This document shows positions 8,295-16,298 of a stretch of 64,000 nt of DNA, one piece after another. The position numbers were made by a program, and so were the translations under genes. Position 1 is the stretch's first letter. Each line of letters begins with the position of its first letter. This DNA is from Neorhizobium populisoli (GTDB lineage: Bacteria > Pseudomonadota > Alphaproteobacteria > Rhizobiales > Rhizobiaceae), in assembly GCF_019430945.1 (NCBI RefSeq), contig NZ_JAHYCB010000009.1, forward strand, positions 158,017 through 222,016. The letters run 5' to 3'. Under the pieces are notes generated by a model, which was not told where the DNA came from, ran no database searches, and worked only from the letters and a program-made list of their open reading frames with translations.

Positions 8295-8894
8295 TCATGC
8301 CTCGCCGGTGAACTTCCCATCGAAGGCAATCTCGGAAACATGTTTGCGCTTGCTTGGCACTTCGCGCTCGGCAAGGTCGTCGGGCAGGGTGCTCTTGTCC
8401 GCGATCCGCCCGATCGCCGCTGCCGCTTCCGGACGGTAGCCCTCCGGCAATCCCAACACCTCGACGGCTTTTTCCTTGTCGAAACCTTCCATGCCATGCG
8501 CATGGTAGCCGAGCTTCATGGCCTGGCAGATGACCGAGAACCATGCGGCGCCTGTATCGTAGGAATGGGTATAGGCAGTCTTGTGCTCGCCATCTTGAGC
8601 GACGCGATAGGTCTTCGAAACGACGACCAGCAGGGCAGCGGCATTTTTCGCCCAACGCTGGTTACCCGGCGAAATAATGTCGAGAATGACATCGAAGGAC
8701 GGCGTGCCGCGCAGGCCGTAAACGAACCGCCAAGGCTGGTTGTTGCCGGAAGAGGGCGCCCAGTGCGCGGCGTCGAGAATAGTCAGGATCGTCTCCTGAT
8801 CCATCGTCTCTTCGGTGAAGGCGCGCGGTGACCAGCGGTCGAGAAAGAACGTATCGATCGGAAATTCCGACTCGCGGGTATTGCTGCTGGTCAT
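8295..8894 (-). CDS. Nitroreductase family protein
   Basis: FMN-dependent NAD(P)H oxidoreductase of the nitroreductase fold, 199 aa. Visible signatures are the N-terminal RWSPRAFTEE (FMN-phosphate-binding arginines), AAHWAPSSGNNQPWRFV, and the C-terminal MKLGYHAHGMEGFD and LPEGYRPEAAAAIG segments. The start at 8894 is preceded on the minus strand by GAGGA; a 76-codon upstream extension is open but has no family resemblance. The physiological substrate cannot be read from the sequence. It is divergently arranged with the FAH-family gene downstream of 9077. Confidence 0.9.
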   Translation of the reverse strand: MTSSNTRESEFPIDTFFLDRWSPRAFTEETMDQETILTILDAAHWAPSSGNNQPWRFVYGLRGTPSFDVILDIISPGNQRWAKNAAALLVVVSKTYRVAQDGEHKTAYTHSYDTGAAWFSVICQAMKLGYHAHGMEGFDKEKAVEVLGLPEGYRPEAAAAIGRIADKSTLPDDLAEREVPSKRKHVSEIAFDGKFTGEA

Positions 8895-9076
8895 AGTATC
8901 CTCATGGTGTTGAATGATTGGGAGGCGGGAGGTTTTGAAAATAGACCGCACCACCGGCTTGGCAACAGATTTCCGGCCGAGAGAACCCGCCAGGAGAACT
9001 GGTAAGGCCGATTTCGGCGTGACAAGCTTGAGCGCATGTTTCATAACCTCTCGAAATCCAAGTGGAGGACTATCCT

Positions 9077-9919
9077 TTGAAACTGATGCGCGTTGGTGAG
9101 CTGGGCCAGGAAAAGCCGGCAATTCTTGATGGCAACGGCAAGATCCGTGATCTGTCCGGCCATGTGGCGGATATCGGTGGCGCGGCGATTTCGCCAGAAG
9201 GCCTGACGAAAATTGCCGCCCTGAACCTCGAAAGCCTGCCGGAACTGCAGGCCGGCCGTATCGGCGCCTGTGTCTCCGGCACCGGCAAGTTCATCTGCAT
9301 CGGCCTCAACTATTCCGACCATGCCGCCGAAACCGGCGCGACCGTTCCGCCGGAGCCGATCATCTTCATGAAGGCTACCTCGGCGATTGTCGGTCCCAAC
9401 GACAACGTCGTCATTCCGCGCGGTTCGGAAAAGACCGACTGGGAAGTCGAGCTCGGCGTGATCATTGGTAAGACCGCAAAATACGTTTCTGAAGCAGACG
9501 CGATGGATTACGTCGCCGGTTACTGCCTGACCAACGACGTTTCCGAACGCGCCTTCCAGTCCGAGCGCTCCGGCCAGTGGACCAAGGGCAAGTCCTGCGA
9601 CACGTTTGGCCCGATCGGTCCCTGGCTGGTTACCGCCGATGAAGTCGCCGATCCGCAGAACCTCGGCATGTGGCTGACGGTCAATGGCGAGAAGGTGCAG
9701 AACGGTTCGACCAAGACCATGGTCTACGGCGTTCGTTACCTGGTCTCCTATCTCAGCCAGTTCATGTCGCTGCATCCGGGCGATGTCATCTCCACCGGCA
9801 CGCCTCCGGGCGTCGGTCTCGGCATGAAGCCGCAGCGCTTCCTGAAGGCTGGCGACGTGGTGGAGCTCGGCATCGATGGCCTCGGCACCCAGAAACAGAC
9901 CTTCGTTGCCGATATCTGA
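9077..9919 (+). CDS. Fumarylacetoacetate hydrolase (FAH) family protein
   Basis: A 280-aa enzyme of the FAH superfamily, which hydrolyses, decarboxylates or isomerises acylpyruvate-type substrates using a divalent metal. The metal ligands are present: E123 and E125 in DWEVELGVI and D154 in LTNDVSER, with the C-terminal PGDVISTGTPPGVG motif. The start was set at TTG 9077 (MKLMRVGELGQEKP) because GGAGG lies 8 bases upstream and homologues begin this way; GTG 9062 is an alternative. The family includes ureidoglycolate lyase and homoprotocatechuate isomerase/decarboxylase, and the true substrate is undetermined. Confidence 0.88.
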   Translation: MKLMRVGELGQEKPAILDGNGKIRDLSGHVADIGGAAISPEGLTKIAALNLESLPELQAGRIGACVSGTGKFICIGLNYSDHAAETGATVPPEPIIFMKATSAIVGPNDNVVIPRGSEKTDWEVELGVIIGKTAKYVSEADAMDYVAGYCLTNDVSERAFQSERSGQWTKGKSCDTFGPIGPWLVTADEVADPQNLGMWLTVNGEKVQNGSTKTMVYGVRYLVSYLSQFMSLHPGDVISTGTPPGVGLGMKPQRFLKAGDVVELGIDGLGTQKQTFVADI

Positions 9920-9973
9920 GCGACCGGATTTCGCCTCGCCCTTGCGAAATGCGAATAACCTATAAGTGATGAG

Positions 9974-10002
9974 GGACCCGTGTTGCAGTGCGACACGGGT
10001 CC
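9974..10002 (+). terminator. Hairpin after the FAH gene, possible terminator
   Basis: A perfect 10-bp stem (GGACCCGTGT / ACACGGGTCC) with a 9-base loop, 54 bases after the FAH-family stop. It lacks a real T tract (TTAACC follows), so termination efficiency is doubtful. Confidence 0.5.
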
Positions 10003-10228
10003 TTAACCACTCTTGGAAGACGGAACCTTAAGGCTTACATGCCATTGTAAGGACACCAGATGATCTGGGCGTTACCGCTCTTTCCCCTTGCCCCAGCCGG
10101 GCTCACCCATCGGAACCCCCCGAATGTTGCACCGCGATAGAAACGTGTTAGCCTATTCCCGTCCTGCCGCTGAACCGACCGGTTCGATTTCGAACCCGCT
10201 GGCGGAACTGACGAGAGGGGGCACATCG

Positions 10229-11512
10229 ATGTTCTATCAGTTTTACGAGATGAACCACGCAGCTGTGGCGCCGTTCCGGGCCGCCGCCGATGCGATGAAA
10301 TTTTTCTACGCCAATCCGCTCAATCCGCTGTCCCATACGGAATTCGGTCGCACGATCTCTGCCGGCCTCGAGCTTTTCGAGCGCGTCACCCGCCGTTATG
10401 GCAAGCCGGAATTCGGCCTTCCGACCACAGTGGTGGACGGCCAGACGGTTGCTGTCACCGAAGAGATCGTCTGGAAGAAGCCCTTCTGCAATCTCCTGCA
10501 TTTCCGCCGCGATCTGCCGGCCGGCCGCGCTCCCGACCAGAAGATCCTGATCGTCGCGCCGATGTCCGGCCACTATGCGACGCTGCTGCGCGGTACGGTC
10601 GAGGCACTGCTGCCGCATGCGGAAGTCTACATCACCGACTGGATCGACGCGCGCATGGTGCCCGTCACCGACGGCCGTTTCGATCTCGATGATTACATCG
10701 ACTACATTATCGAGATGCTGCATGTCATTGGCCCCGGCTCGCATGTCGTCGGCGTCTGTCAGCCGTCGGTGCCGGTTCTGGCCGCCGTTGCCGTCATGGA
10801 AGTCCAACAGGACGCCGCAATCCCGGCGACGATGACGCTGATGGGCGGCCCGATCGACACCCGCATCAATCCGACCGCCGTCAACAAGCTGGCGGAAGAA
10901 CATCCGCTCGAATGGTTCCGCGACAATGTCGTGATGAACGTGCCGTGGCCGCATCCCGGTTTCATGCGCCGCGTCTATCCGGGCTTCCTGCAGCTATCCG
11001 GTTTCATGTCGATGAACCTCGATCGCCATGTGACCGCCCACAAGGAGTTTTTCCAGCACCTCGTCAAGAACGACGGCGAGCCGGCCGAAAAGCACCGCGA
11101 ATTCTACGACGAATATCTGGCGGTCATGGATTTGACCGAGGAATTTTATCTCCAGACGGTCGACACGGTGTTCATCAAACATTCGCTGCCGAAGGGCGAG
11201 ATGATGCATCGCAATGTGCGGGTCGACACCAGCGCAATCCGCAATGTTGCATTGCTCACCGTCGAAGGTGAAAACGACGATATTTCCGGCCTCGGCCAGA
11301 CCAAGGCGGCGCAGACCATCTGCTCCAACATCCCAGACGAGATGCGCCAGCATTACATGCAGCCCGATGTAGGCCATTACGGCGTCTTCAACGGCTCCCG
11401 CTTCCGCCGTGAAATCGCCCCGCGGATTGTGGAATTCACCCGTAAACACGCCAGGACCGCAGTCAACAAGACGCCGGTAAAGCGGGTTATCAAGGGTGGC
11501 AAGGCGGATTGA
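10229..11512 (+). CDS. phaZ: Intracellular polyhydroxybutyrate depolymerase
   Basis: Mobilises cytoplasmic poly-3-hydroxybutyrate, a carbon store typical of rhizobia. The 427-aa protein is an alpha/beta hydrolase whose nucleophile elbow reads VVGVCQPSVP, with Cys177 in place of the lipase serine, as in intracellular PhaZ enzymes. The remaining triad is probably in LLTVEGENDDISG (Asp) and QPDVGHYGVFNG (His). ATG 10229 follows a GAGAGGGGG purine run and gives the family-type start MFYQFYEMNHAAVAPFR; the frame is open 47 codons upstream without similarity. No signal peptide, consistent with a cytosolic enzyme. Confidence 0.93.
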   Translation: MFYQFYEMNHAAVAPFRAAADAMKFFYANPLNPLSHTEFGRTISAGLELFERVTRRYGKPEFGLPTTVVDGQTVAVTEEIVWKKPFCNLLHFRRDLPAGRAPDQKILIVAPMSGHYATLLRGTVEALLPHAEVYITDWIDARMVPVTDGRFDLDDYIDYIIEMLHVIGPGSHVVGVCQPSVPVLAAVAVMEVQQDAAIPATMTLMGGPIDTRINPTAVNKLAEEHPLEWFRDNVVMNVPWPHPGFMRRVYPGFLQLSGFMSMNLDRHVTAHKEFFQHLVKNDGEPAEKHREFYDEYLAVMDLTEEFYLQTVDTVFIKHSLPKGEMMHRNVRVDTSAIRNVALLTVEGENDDISGLGQTKAAQTICSNIPDEMRQHYMQPDVGHYGVFNGSRFRREIAPRIVEFTRKHARTAVNKTPVKRVIKGGKAD

Positions 11513-11860
11513 ATTCTGCGGTTGAGGTAGCCCCTCATCCGGCTGCCGCCACCAACCGGGGACGGGCCGCGTGTCCCGTCCCGTCCTCCGGACCCCCGCA
11601 AGCGGGGAGAAGGACACACGCAGCACCATCTCCATTTCTCTCCAACGTGGCATCGGGGCACGTCCCCTCTCCCCCGCGAGCAGGGAGAGGGCTAGGGTGA
11701 GAGGCAGCCGCCAGCACCGCCCATACCGATTTCCCTCAAGCATTTCAGCATCTTCTACAATTTAACCTTCCCACTTCTTGAAGCCGCATCACCCACTCAC
11801 CAAATCGATTCCAGTCGGGCTGGCAGTTGGCCACCCGCTGAAACGAACAGGGTGTGACCA
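11513..11860. other. Intergenic region phaZ-DUF2852 (348 bp)
   Basis: No supportable gene. Half of it is the mosaic repeat at 11530-11706. The remaining 150 bases before the DUF2852 gene are non-coding and show no clear promoter motif by eye. Short frames here lack ribosome binding sites and family features. Confidence 0.7.
11530..11706. repeat. RIME-like intergenic mosaic repeat, copy A
   Basis: Begins GCCCCTCATCCGGCTGCCGC and ends in GGGAGAGGGCTAGGGTGAGAG. It carries GGGGAGAAGG and GTCCCCTCTCC arms that can fold into two hairpins. It shares its outer borders and internal arms with copies at 13682-13826 and 56330-56469, but is about 35 bases longer with a diverged middle. The arrangement fits the rhizobial intergenic mosaic elements known as RIME. 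Confidence 0.75.
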
Positions 11861-12286
11861 ATGAACCAGTCAGCATTGATTCGTCCGGAGTGGACGCCGG
11901 CCACCATCGCTCTCATGGTGCTCGGTTTCGTGGTCTTCTGGCCTCTCGGCCTGGCGATGCTCGCTTACATCATCTTCGGCGACAGGCTGCGCGGCTTCAA
12001 GCGCGATGCCAATGACCGGGCAGACCGCTGGTTTGCCGGTTGCCGCCGGGCGAGCCGTCGTTACAACACGCATTTCACCACCGGCAATGTCGCCTTTGAC
12101 GATTGGCGCAAGGCCGAAATCGACCGCATGGAAGAAGAGCGCCGCAAGCTCGACGAGATGCGCGAAGAGTTCGACAACTATATGCGCGAGCTTCGCCGCG
12201 CCAAGGACCAGGAAGAATTCGATCGCTTCATGCGCGATCGCAAGAACAACCGTCCTGCCGGCGAAAACCCGGTCGTGGATCTCTGA
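11861..12286 (+). CDS. DUF2852 membrane protein
   Basis: A 141-aa protein of the rhizobial DUF2852 family, function unknown. A single membrane segment at about 15-40 (ATIALMVLGFVVFWPLGLAM) is followed by FGDRLRGFKRD and a long charged helix (about 80-130, EIDRMEEERRKLDEMREEFD) likely to be a coiled coil. The ATG has a weak AGGGTG upstream. A parS-like site sits just after the stop and a terminator about 95 bases later. Confidence 0.82.
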   Translation: MNQSALIRPEWTPATIALMVLGFVVFWPLGLAMLAYIIFGDRLRGFKRDANDRADRWFAGCRRASRRYNTHFTTGNVAFDDWRKAEIDRMEEERRKLDEMREEFDNYMRELRRAKDQEEFDRFMRDRKNNRPAGENPVVDL

Positions 12287-12299
12287 TCCGCCCGGATTT

Positions 12300-12315
12300 G
12301 GATTCACGTGAAACA
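12300..12315. other. parS: parS-like site
   Basis: GGATTCACGTGAAACA, 14 of 16 matches to the parS consensus read on the minus strand. It is the same variant as the right half of the pair at 8255-8270. It lies 13 bases after the DUF2852 stop codon. Confidence 0.65.
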
Positions 12316-12380
12316 GCCGACGCCTATCGCATGGAAAGTTTGAGTGATTGCGATAGCGGCATGCGGTGAAATCACGAATG

Positions 12381-12406
12381 GCCGGCGTCTCGACGCCGGC
12401 TTTTTT
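12381..12406 (+). terminator. Rho-independent terminator after DUF2852
   Basis: An 8-bp perfect stem GCCGGCGT/ACGCCGGC with a CTCG tetraloop followed by six T. Confidence 0.88.
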
Positions 12407-12435
12407 ATGCGAGGGAATCGGCTAAAAGAGAAAGA

Positions 12436-13197
12436 ATGTTCGCGCTCCTGAAAAAACCTATCCGCACCAAATCGAGACCGCTCGAAACGGTGAAGCGCAC
12501 CCTGGATGTCGGCACGCGGTCCATGCCGCTCACCATCAAGGAAAACCGCCGAGCCACCCGCATCACGCTGCGTATCGAACCCGGCGGCCGGGCGCTGGCA
12601 CTGACGGTGCCGGCCGGCCTGCGAAAGGTCGAGATCGACGATTTCCTCGACCGGCATCAAGGCTGGCTGCTCACCAAGCTCGCCAAGTTCTCGACCGAAA
12701 GTGAGGTCCGCGACGGCGGTCAGATCGCTTTGCGCGGCGTGCCGCACCGCATCGAACACACCGGCTCGCTGCGCGGCATCACAGAGGCGGTGGCAGTGGA
12801 TGGCGAACCGGTCCTGAGGGTCAGTGGTCTGGAAGACCATATGGGTCGCCGCCTCTCGGCCTTTTTCAAGAAGGAAGCCCGCAAGGACCTCGAAATCCTC
12901 GTCGCCCGCCACGCGGCAGCGATCCGCAAACCGGTCAAGTCCGTCAGTATGAAGGACACCCGCAGCCGCTGGGGCTCCTGCTCCTGGGATGCAAACCTGA
13001 GCTTCTCCTGGCGCATCGTCATGGCACCGCCGGTGGTGATCGATTATCTCGCGGCCCATGAAGTGGCACATCTGAAGGAGATGAACCACGGACCGAAATT
13101 CTGGGCGCTCTGCAAGGAGCTCTGCCCCCGGATGGAAGAGGCGCGGAAATGGCTCAAGCAGCATGGGTCGCAGTTGCACGCGATTGATTTTGAGTAG
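12436..13197 (+). CDS. YgjP/SprT-like zinc metalloprotease (M48-type, DUF45)
   Basis: A 253-aa protein of the YgjP family of zinc metallopeptidases. The zinc site HEVAH (208-212) with the third ligand H218 in MNHGPKFW is intact, preceded by the family motif TRSRWGSCSWDANLSFSWR. The N-terminal half has the family's beta-rich region. The cellular substrate is unknown. The gene starts 30 bases after a terminator, so it should have its own promoter. It is followed by a DUF559 gene after 59 bases. Confidence 0.88.
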   Translation: MFALLKKPIRTKSRPLETVKRTLDVGTRSMPLTIKENRRATRITLRIEPGGRALALTVPAGLRKVEIDDFLDRHQGWLLTKLAKFSTESEVRDGGQIALRGVPHRIEHTGSLRGITEAVAVDGEPVLRVSGLEDHMGRRLSAFFKKEARKDLEILVARHAAAIRKPVKSVSMKDTRSRWGSCSWDANLSFSWRIVMAPPVVIDYLAAHEVAHLKEMNHGPKFWALCKELCPRMEEARKWLKQHGSQLHAIDFE

Positions 13198-13256
13198 GTA
13201 GCGCGGCTCAAAAGGGAAGGCCGGGTTGCTGTGATTGTCTTTTCACAAGGAGGCTG

Positions 13257-13664
13257 ATGACGGTGAGGGGGCCTGAAGAAAAGACGACAGCGCGCGCAAG
13301 AGGGCTTCGGCAAATCGAAAACGACGCGGAAGAAAAGCTTTGGAGCGACCTCCGCAATCGGCGCCTGAATGGTTTCAAATTCGTCCGACAGTTCCCCATC
13401 GGCCCTTATTTTGCAGACTTTGCTTGCCGGGACGCGCATTTGGTTATCGAGGTCGATGGCAGTCAGCATGCGGATAGCGTCCATGACCGGAGACGTGATG
13501 CGTTTATGGTTGCCGAAGGGTGGTCTGTGGCACGGTTCTGGAATGTCGATGTGTTGAGTGACATCGCGCTGGTTCTTGAAACGATTATCGCGATTTTGGA
13601 TGGTCGAATAGTCGATGAAGTTCGGTCCTACGATTTCAACTTTGCGCCTGCACGACGTCTTTGA
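13257..13664 (+). CDS. DUF559 (Vsr-like fold) putative endonuclease
   Basis: A 135-aa protein of the DUF559 family, whose fold is that of very-short-patch-repair and other PD-(D/E)XK nucleases. The signature is readable: EKLWSDLRNRRLNGFKFVRQ, then PIGPYFADFACRDAHLVIEVDGSQH (Asp and Glu-Val-Asp of the active site), then RDAFMVAEGWSVARFWNVDVL. AAGGAGG lies only 3 bases before ATG 13257 and 9 before GTG 13263, so the second may be the true start. No DNA methyltransferase is adjacent. Family members spread horizontally; substrate unknown. Confidence 0.85.
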   Translation: MTVRGPEEKTTARARGLRQIENDAEEKLWSDLRNRRLNGFKFVRQFPIGPYFADFACRDAHLVIEVDGSQHADSVHDRRRDAFMVAEGWSVARFWNVDVLSDIALVLETIIAILDGRIVDEVRSYDFNFAPARRL

Positions 13665-13681
13665 GTGTTTCCCACGCCGCG

Positions 13682-13826
13682 GCCCCTCATCCGCCTGCCG
13701 GCACCTTCTCCCCGTTAAAACGGGGAGAAGGAAACGAGCCGCACCGTTCCTCCCACGATCTCAACCGTCGCGCAGGGCACGTCCCCTCTCCCCGTCAGAA
13801 CGGGGAGAGGGTTAGGGTGAGGGGCA
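13682..13826. repeat. RIME-like intergenic mosaic repeat, copy B
   Basis: Starts GCCCCTCATCCGCCTGCCGG and ends GGGAGAGGGTTAGGGTGAGG. Contains two foldbacks: CTTCTCCCCGTT(A)nACGGGGAGAAG and CCTCTCCCCGTCAGAACGGGGAGAGG. Same borders as copies at 11530-11706 and 56330-56469. Directly follows the DUF559 gene and may end its transcripts. Confidence 0.82.
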
Positions 13827-14409
13827 CGATACAAACTCTGCCGGCAACGATTTCAGTATCTTAAGCATTTTCTCATCCCCGCCTCAAGCACCGCACCTAC
13901 AATCTCCCCGTCCCGCTTCGGCTACACCGGTCGGCATAACCGGCGAGGCGGGACCGGTGATCCGGAAAACCGTCCTTATGCAGGCGGGTTTCCGGGGGCT
14001 GCGCAGAAAATGGTTCCCCTCTCGTCGGCTCGATCGGCGGGGCGTGCGTGTGTCGCACACATACCGGTCCTTATAACCATAACCAAAGGGGGCCGCCGCA
14101 GAGGAACCGGAGTTGCGTGGACAAACACACCGAACGGGACACGTCGCGTGTCATTTATAAAATTTCAATCAGAGGCACCCGACGTGTCCCGGCCGAAACA
14201 AAATTCCCAGGATCGCCAAGGGTTCATTGCGTCCGCACTCCCCTCAACCGGGCAAGGCGGACCCGAAGATGGCTCCACGCGCAACGCGCCGTACCGCTGC
14301 GCACAAGCCTCGCCGCCGTCATCCTGCTGTCATTAGTTTTTGGCCGAGTTCGATGCGAAAGAATGGATTTGCCTCGACTCCGGCAAAATTTCATGTCAAT
14401 CCGCCCATC
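13827..14409. other. Structured non-coding region upstream of trpF (583 bp)
   Basis: No convincing gene; frames that cross it lack ribosome binding sites and similarity. It contains at least four strong inverted repeats: 13911-13953 (10-bp outer stem TCCCGCTTCG/CGAGGCGGGA plus an inner CCGGT/ACCGG), 13962-13995 (CCGGAAAACCG/CGGGTTTCCGG, one mismatch), GTGCG-TGTGT-CGCAC near 14047-14061, and 14136-14190 (perfect 11-bp GGGACACGTCG/CGACGTGTCCC). This could be a small RNA or a long 5' leader of the trpFBA-accD-folC unit. Confidence 0.55.
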
Positions 14410-15066
14410 ATGAGACCTGATGTCAAATTCTGCGGGTTGAAGACCCCCGAGGCCGTCGATCGCGCCGTCGCGCGGGGCGCCACGCATATCGGTTTCATCT
14501 TTTTTCCAAAGAGCCCACGCAATATCTCTCCCGATCTCGCCGGTGAACTGGCCGACCGCGTTCGCGGCCGCGTCAAGGTCGTCGCCGTCACGGTGAATGC
14601 CGATGACGAGGAGCTGGACGACATCGTTTCGCTGCTGCGTCCGGATATCTTGCAGTTCCACGGCAATGAAAGCCCGGAACGCATTCTGCACGTGAAGGCG
14701 ATCTACGGCCTGCCGGTCATGAAGGTGTTTTCGATCCGCGAAGCCGGCGATCTCGATCGCGTCGATCCGTTCATCGGCGTCGCCGACCGCTTCCTGTTCG
14801 ATGCGAAGGCGCCTGCCGGTTCGGAACTGCCGGGCGGCAACGGGGTTTCCTTCGACTGGAGCCTGATGGCTTCGCTTGACGAAAGCGTGGATTACATGCT
14901 TTCCGGAGGATTGAACAAGGATAATGTCGCGACCGCACTCGCATCCACGCGGGCAACCGGTATCGATATGTCGTCCGGCGTGGAAAGCGCGCCGGGTGTG
15001 AAAGATCTTGGCATGATCGATGCGGTCTTCGACGCCATCGCGGCGGCGAACAGGAAGATCGCCTGA
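14410..15066 (+). CDS. trpF: Phosphoribosylanthranilate isomerase
   Basis: Third specific step of tryptophan synthesis: isomerises phosphoribosylanthranilate to CdRP. A 218-aa single TIM barrel. The conserved N-terminal KFCGLKTPEAV carries the catalytic Cys (C8), and the C-terminal LSGGLNKDNVATAL and GIDMSSGVESAPGVKD hold the phosphate site and general-acid Asp. ATG 14410 gives the usual MRPDVKFCGL start, although only a weak ribosome binding site is visible; the frame is open 61 codons further upstream. First gene of trpF-trpB-trpA-accD-folC. Confidence 0.95.
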   Translation: MRPDVKFCGLKTPEAVDRAVARGATHIGFIFFPKSPRNISPDLAGELADRVRGRVKVVAVTVNADDEELDDIVSLLRPDILQFHGNESPERILHVKAIYGLPVMKVFSIREAGDLDRVDPFIGVADRFLFDAKAPAGSELPGGNGVSFDWSLMASLDESVDYMLSGGLNKDNVATALASTRATGIDMSSGVESAPGVKDLGMIDAVFDAIAAANRKIA

Positions 15067-15076
15067 GGAGTTTTAA

Positions 15077-16297
15077 GTGAACCAGACGCCCATTCCCAAT
15101 TCGTTCCGTTCCGGCCCCGACGAAGACGGCCGTTTCGGTATTTTCGGTGGACGCTTCGTCGCCGAAACGCTGATGCCGCTGATCTTGGAACTGCAGGGCG
15201 AATGGGAAAAGGCCAAGAACGATCCGGCCTTCCAGGCTGAACTGGCCGATCTCGGCACCCACTATATCGGCCGTCCGAGCCCGCTCTATTTCGCTGAACG
15301 CCTGACCGAGCACCTCGGCGGCGCCAAGATCTATTTCAAGCGCGAAGAGCTGAACCACACCGGTTCGCACAAGATCAACAATTGCATCGGCCAGATCCTA
15401 CTGGCCAAGCGCATGGGCAAGACCCGCATCATCGCCGAAACCGGCGCCGGCCAGCATGGCGTGGCGTCGGCCACCGTTGCCGCCCGCTTCGGTTTCCCCT
15501 GCGTGGTCTATATGGGCGCCACCGACGTCGAACGTCAGGCCCCGAACGTCTTCCGCATGAAGCTCCTGGGTGCCGAAGTCATTCCAGTGACAGCCGGCAA
15601 CGGCACGCTGAAGGATGCCATGAACGAGGCGCTGCGTGACTGGGTCACTAATGTCGACGATACCTATTACCTGATCGGCACGGCTGCCGGCCCGCATCCC
15701 TATCCGGAACTCGTGCGCGATTTCCAGTCGGTGATCGGCAAGGAAGCCCGCGAACAGATCCTGGCGGTCGAAGGCCGTTTGCCGGACATGGTCATCGCTG
15801 CCGTCGGCGGCGGTTCGAACGCGATCGGCATCTTCCATCCGTTCCTGGATGACGAAGGCGTGCAGATCGTCGGCGTTGAAGCCGGCGGCCGCGGCCTGCA
15901 GGGCGTCGAGCATTGCGCCTCGATCACTGCCGGTTCGCCGGGCGTGCTGCACGGCAACCGCACCTACTTGCTGCAGGACCATGACGGACAGATTCTCGAG
16001 GGCCATTCGGTTTCGGCCGGCCTCGATTATCCCGGCATCGGCCCGGAACACAGCTATCTGCACGATATCGGCCGCGCCGAATACGTGCCGATCATGGACC
16101 AGGAAGCGCTCGACGCCTTCCAAGTGCTGACCCGTCTTGAAGGCATCATCCCGGCGCTCGAGCCGAGCCATGCCTTGGCCGAGGTGATCAAGCGCGCGCC
16201 GAAAATGCGCAAGGACCAGATCATCGTGATGAACCTCTCCGGTCGCGGCGACAAGGACATCTTCACCGTCGCCAAGATTCTCGGAATGGATATGTGA
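15077..16297 (+). CDS. trpB: Tryptophan synthase beta chain
   Basis: PLP enzyme joining indole and serine to make tryptophan. The 406-aa product carries the PLP lysine K99 in NHTGSHKINN (E. coli K87), the glycine-rich phosphate loop VGGGSNAIG and the C-terminal NLSGRGDKD. The start is GTG 15077 with GAGGAG 6 bases upstream, 10 bases after trpF. The extra N-terminal residues relative to E. coli (FRSGPDEDGRFGIFGGRF) are usual in alphaproteobacteria. Confidence 0.98.
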   Translation: MNQTPIPNSFRSGPDEDGRFGIFGGRFVAETLMPLILELQGEWEKAKNDPAFQAELADLGTHYIGRPSPLYFAERLTEHLGGAKIYFKREELNHTGSHKINNCIGQILLAKRMGKTRIIAETGAGQHGVASATVAARFGFPCVVYMGATDVERQAPNVFRMKLLGAEVIPVTAGNGTLKDAMNEALRDWVTNVDDTYYLIGTAAGPHPYPELVRDFQSVIGKEAREQILAVEGRLPDMVIAAVGGGSNAIGIFHPFLDDEGVQIVGVEAGGRGLQGVEHCASITAGSPGVLHGNRTYLLQDHDGQILEGHSVSAGLDYPGIGPEHSYLHDIGRAEYVPIMDQEALDAFQVLTRLEGIIPALEPSHALAEVIKRAPKMRKDQIIVMNLSGRGDKDIFTVAKILGMDM

Positions 16298-16298
16298 C

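Noticed and set aside
14227..14409. Upstream extension of the trpF frame (61 codons)
   Set aside because: The extension is Arg/Pro-rich and unlike TrpF, and it runs through hairpin-rich DNA; ATG 14410 gives the standard family start.
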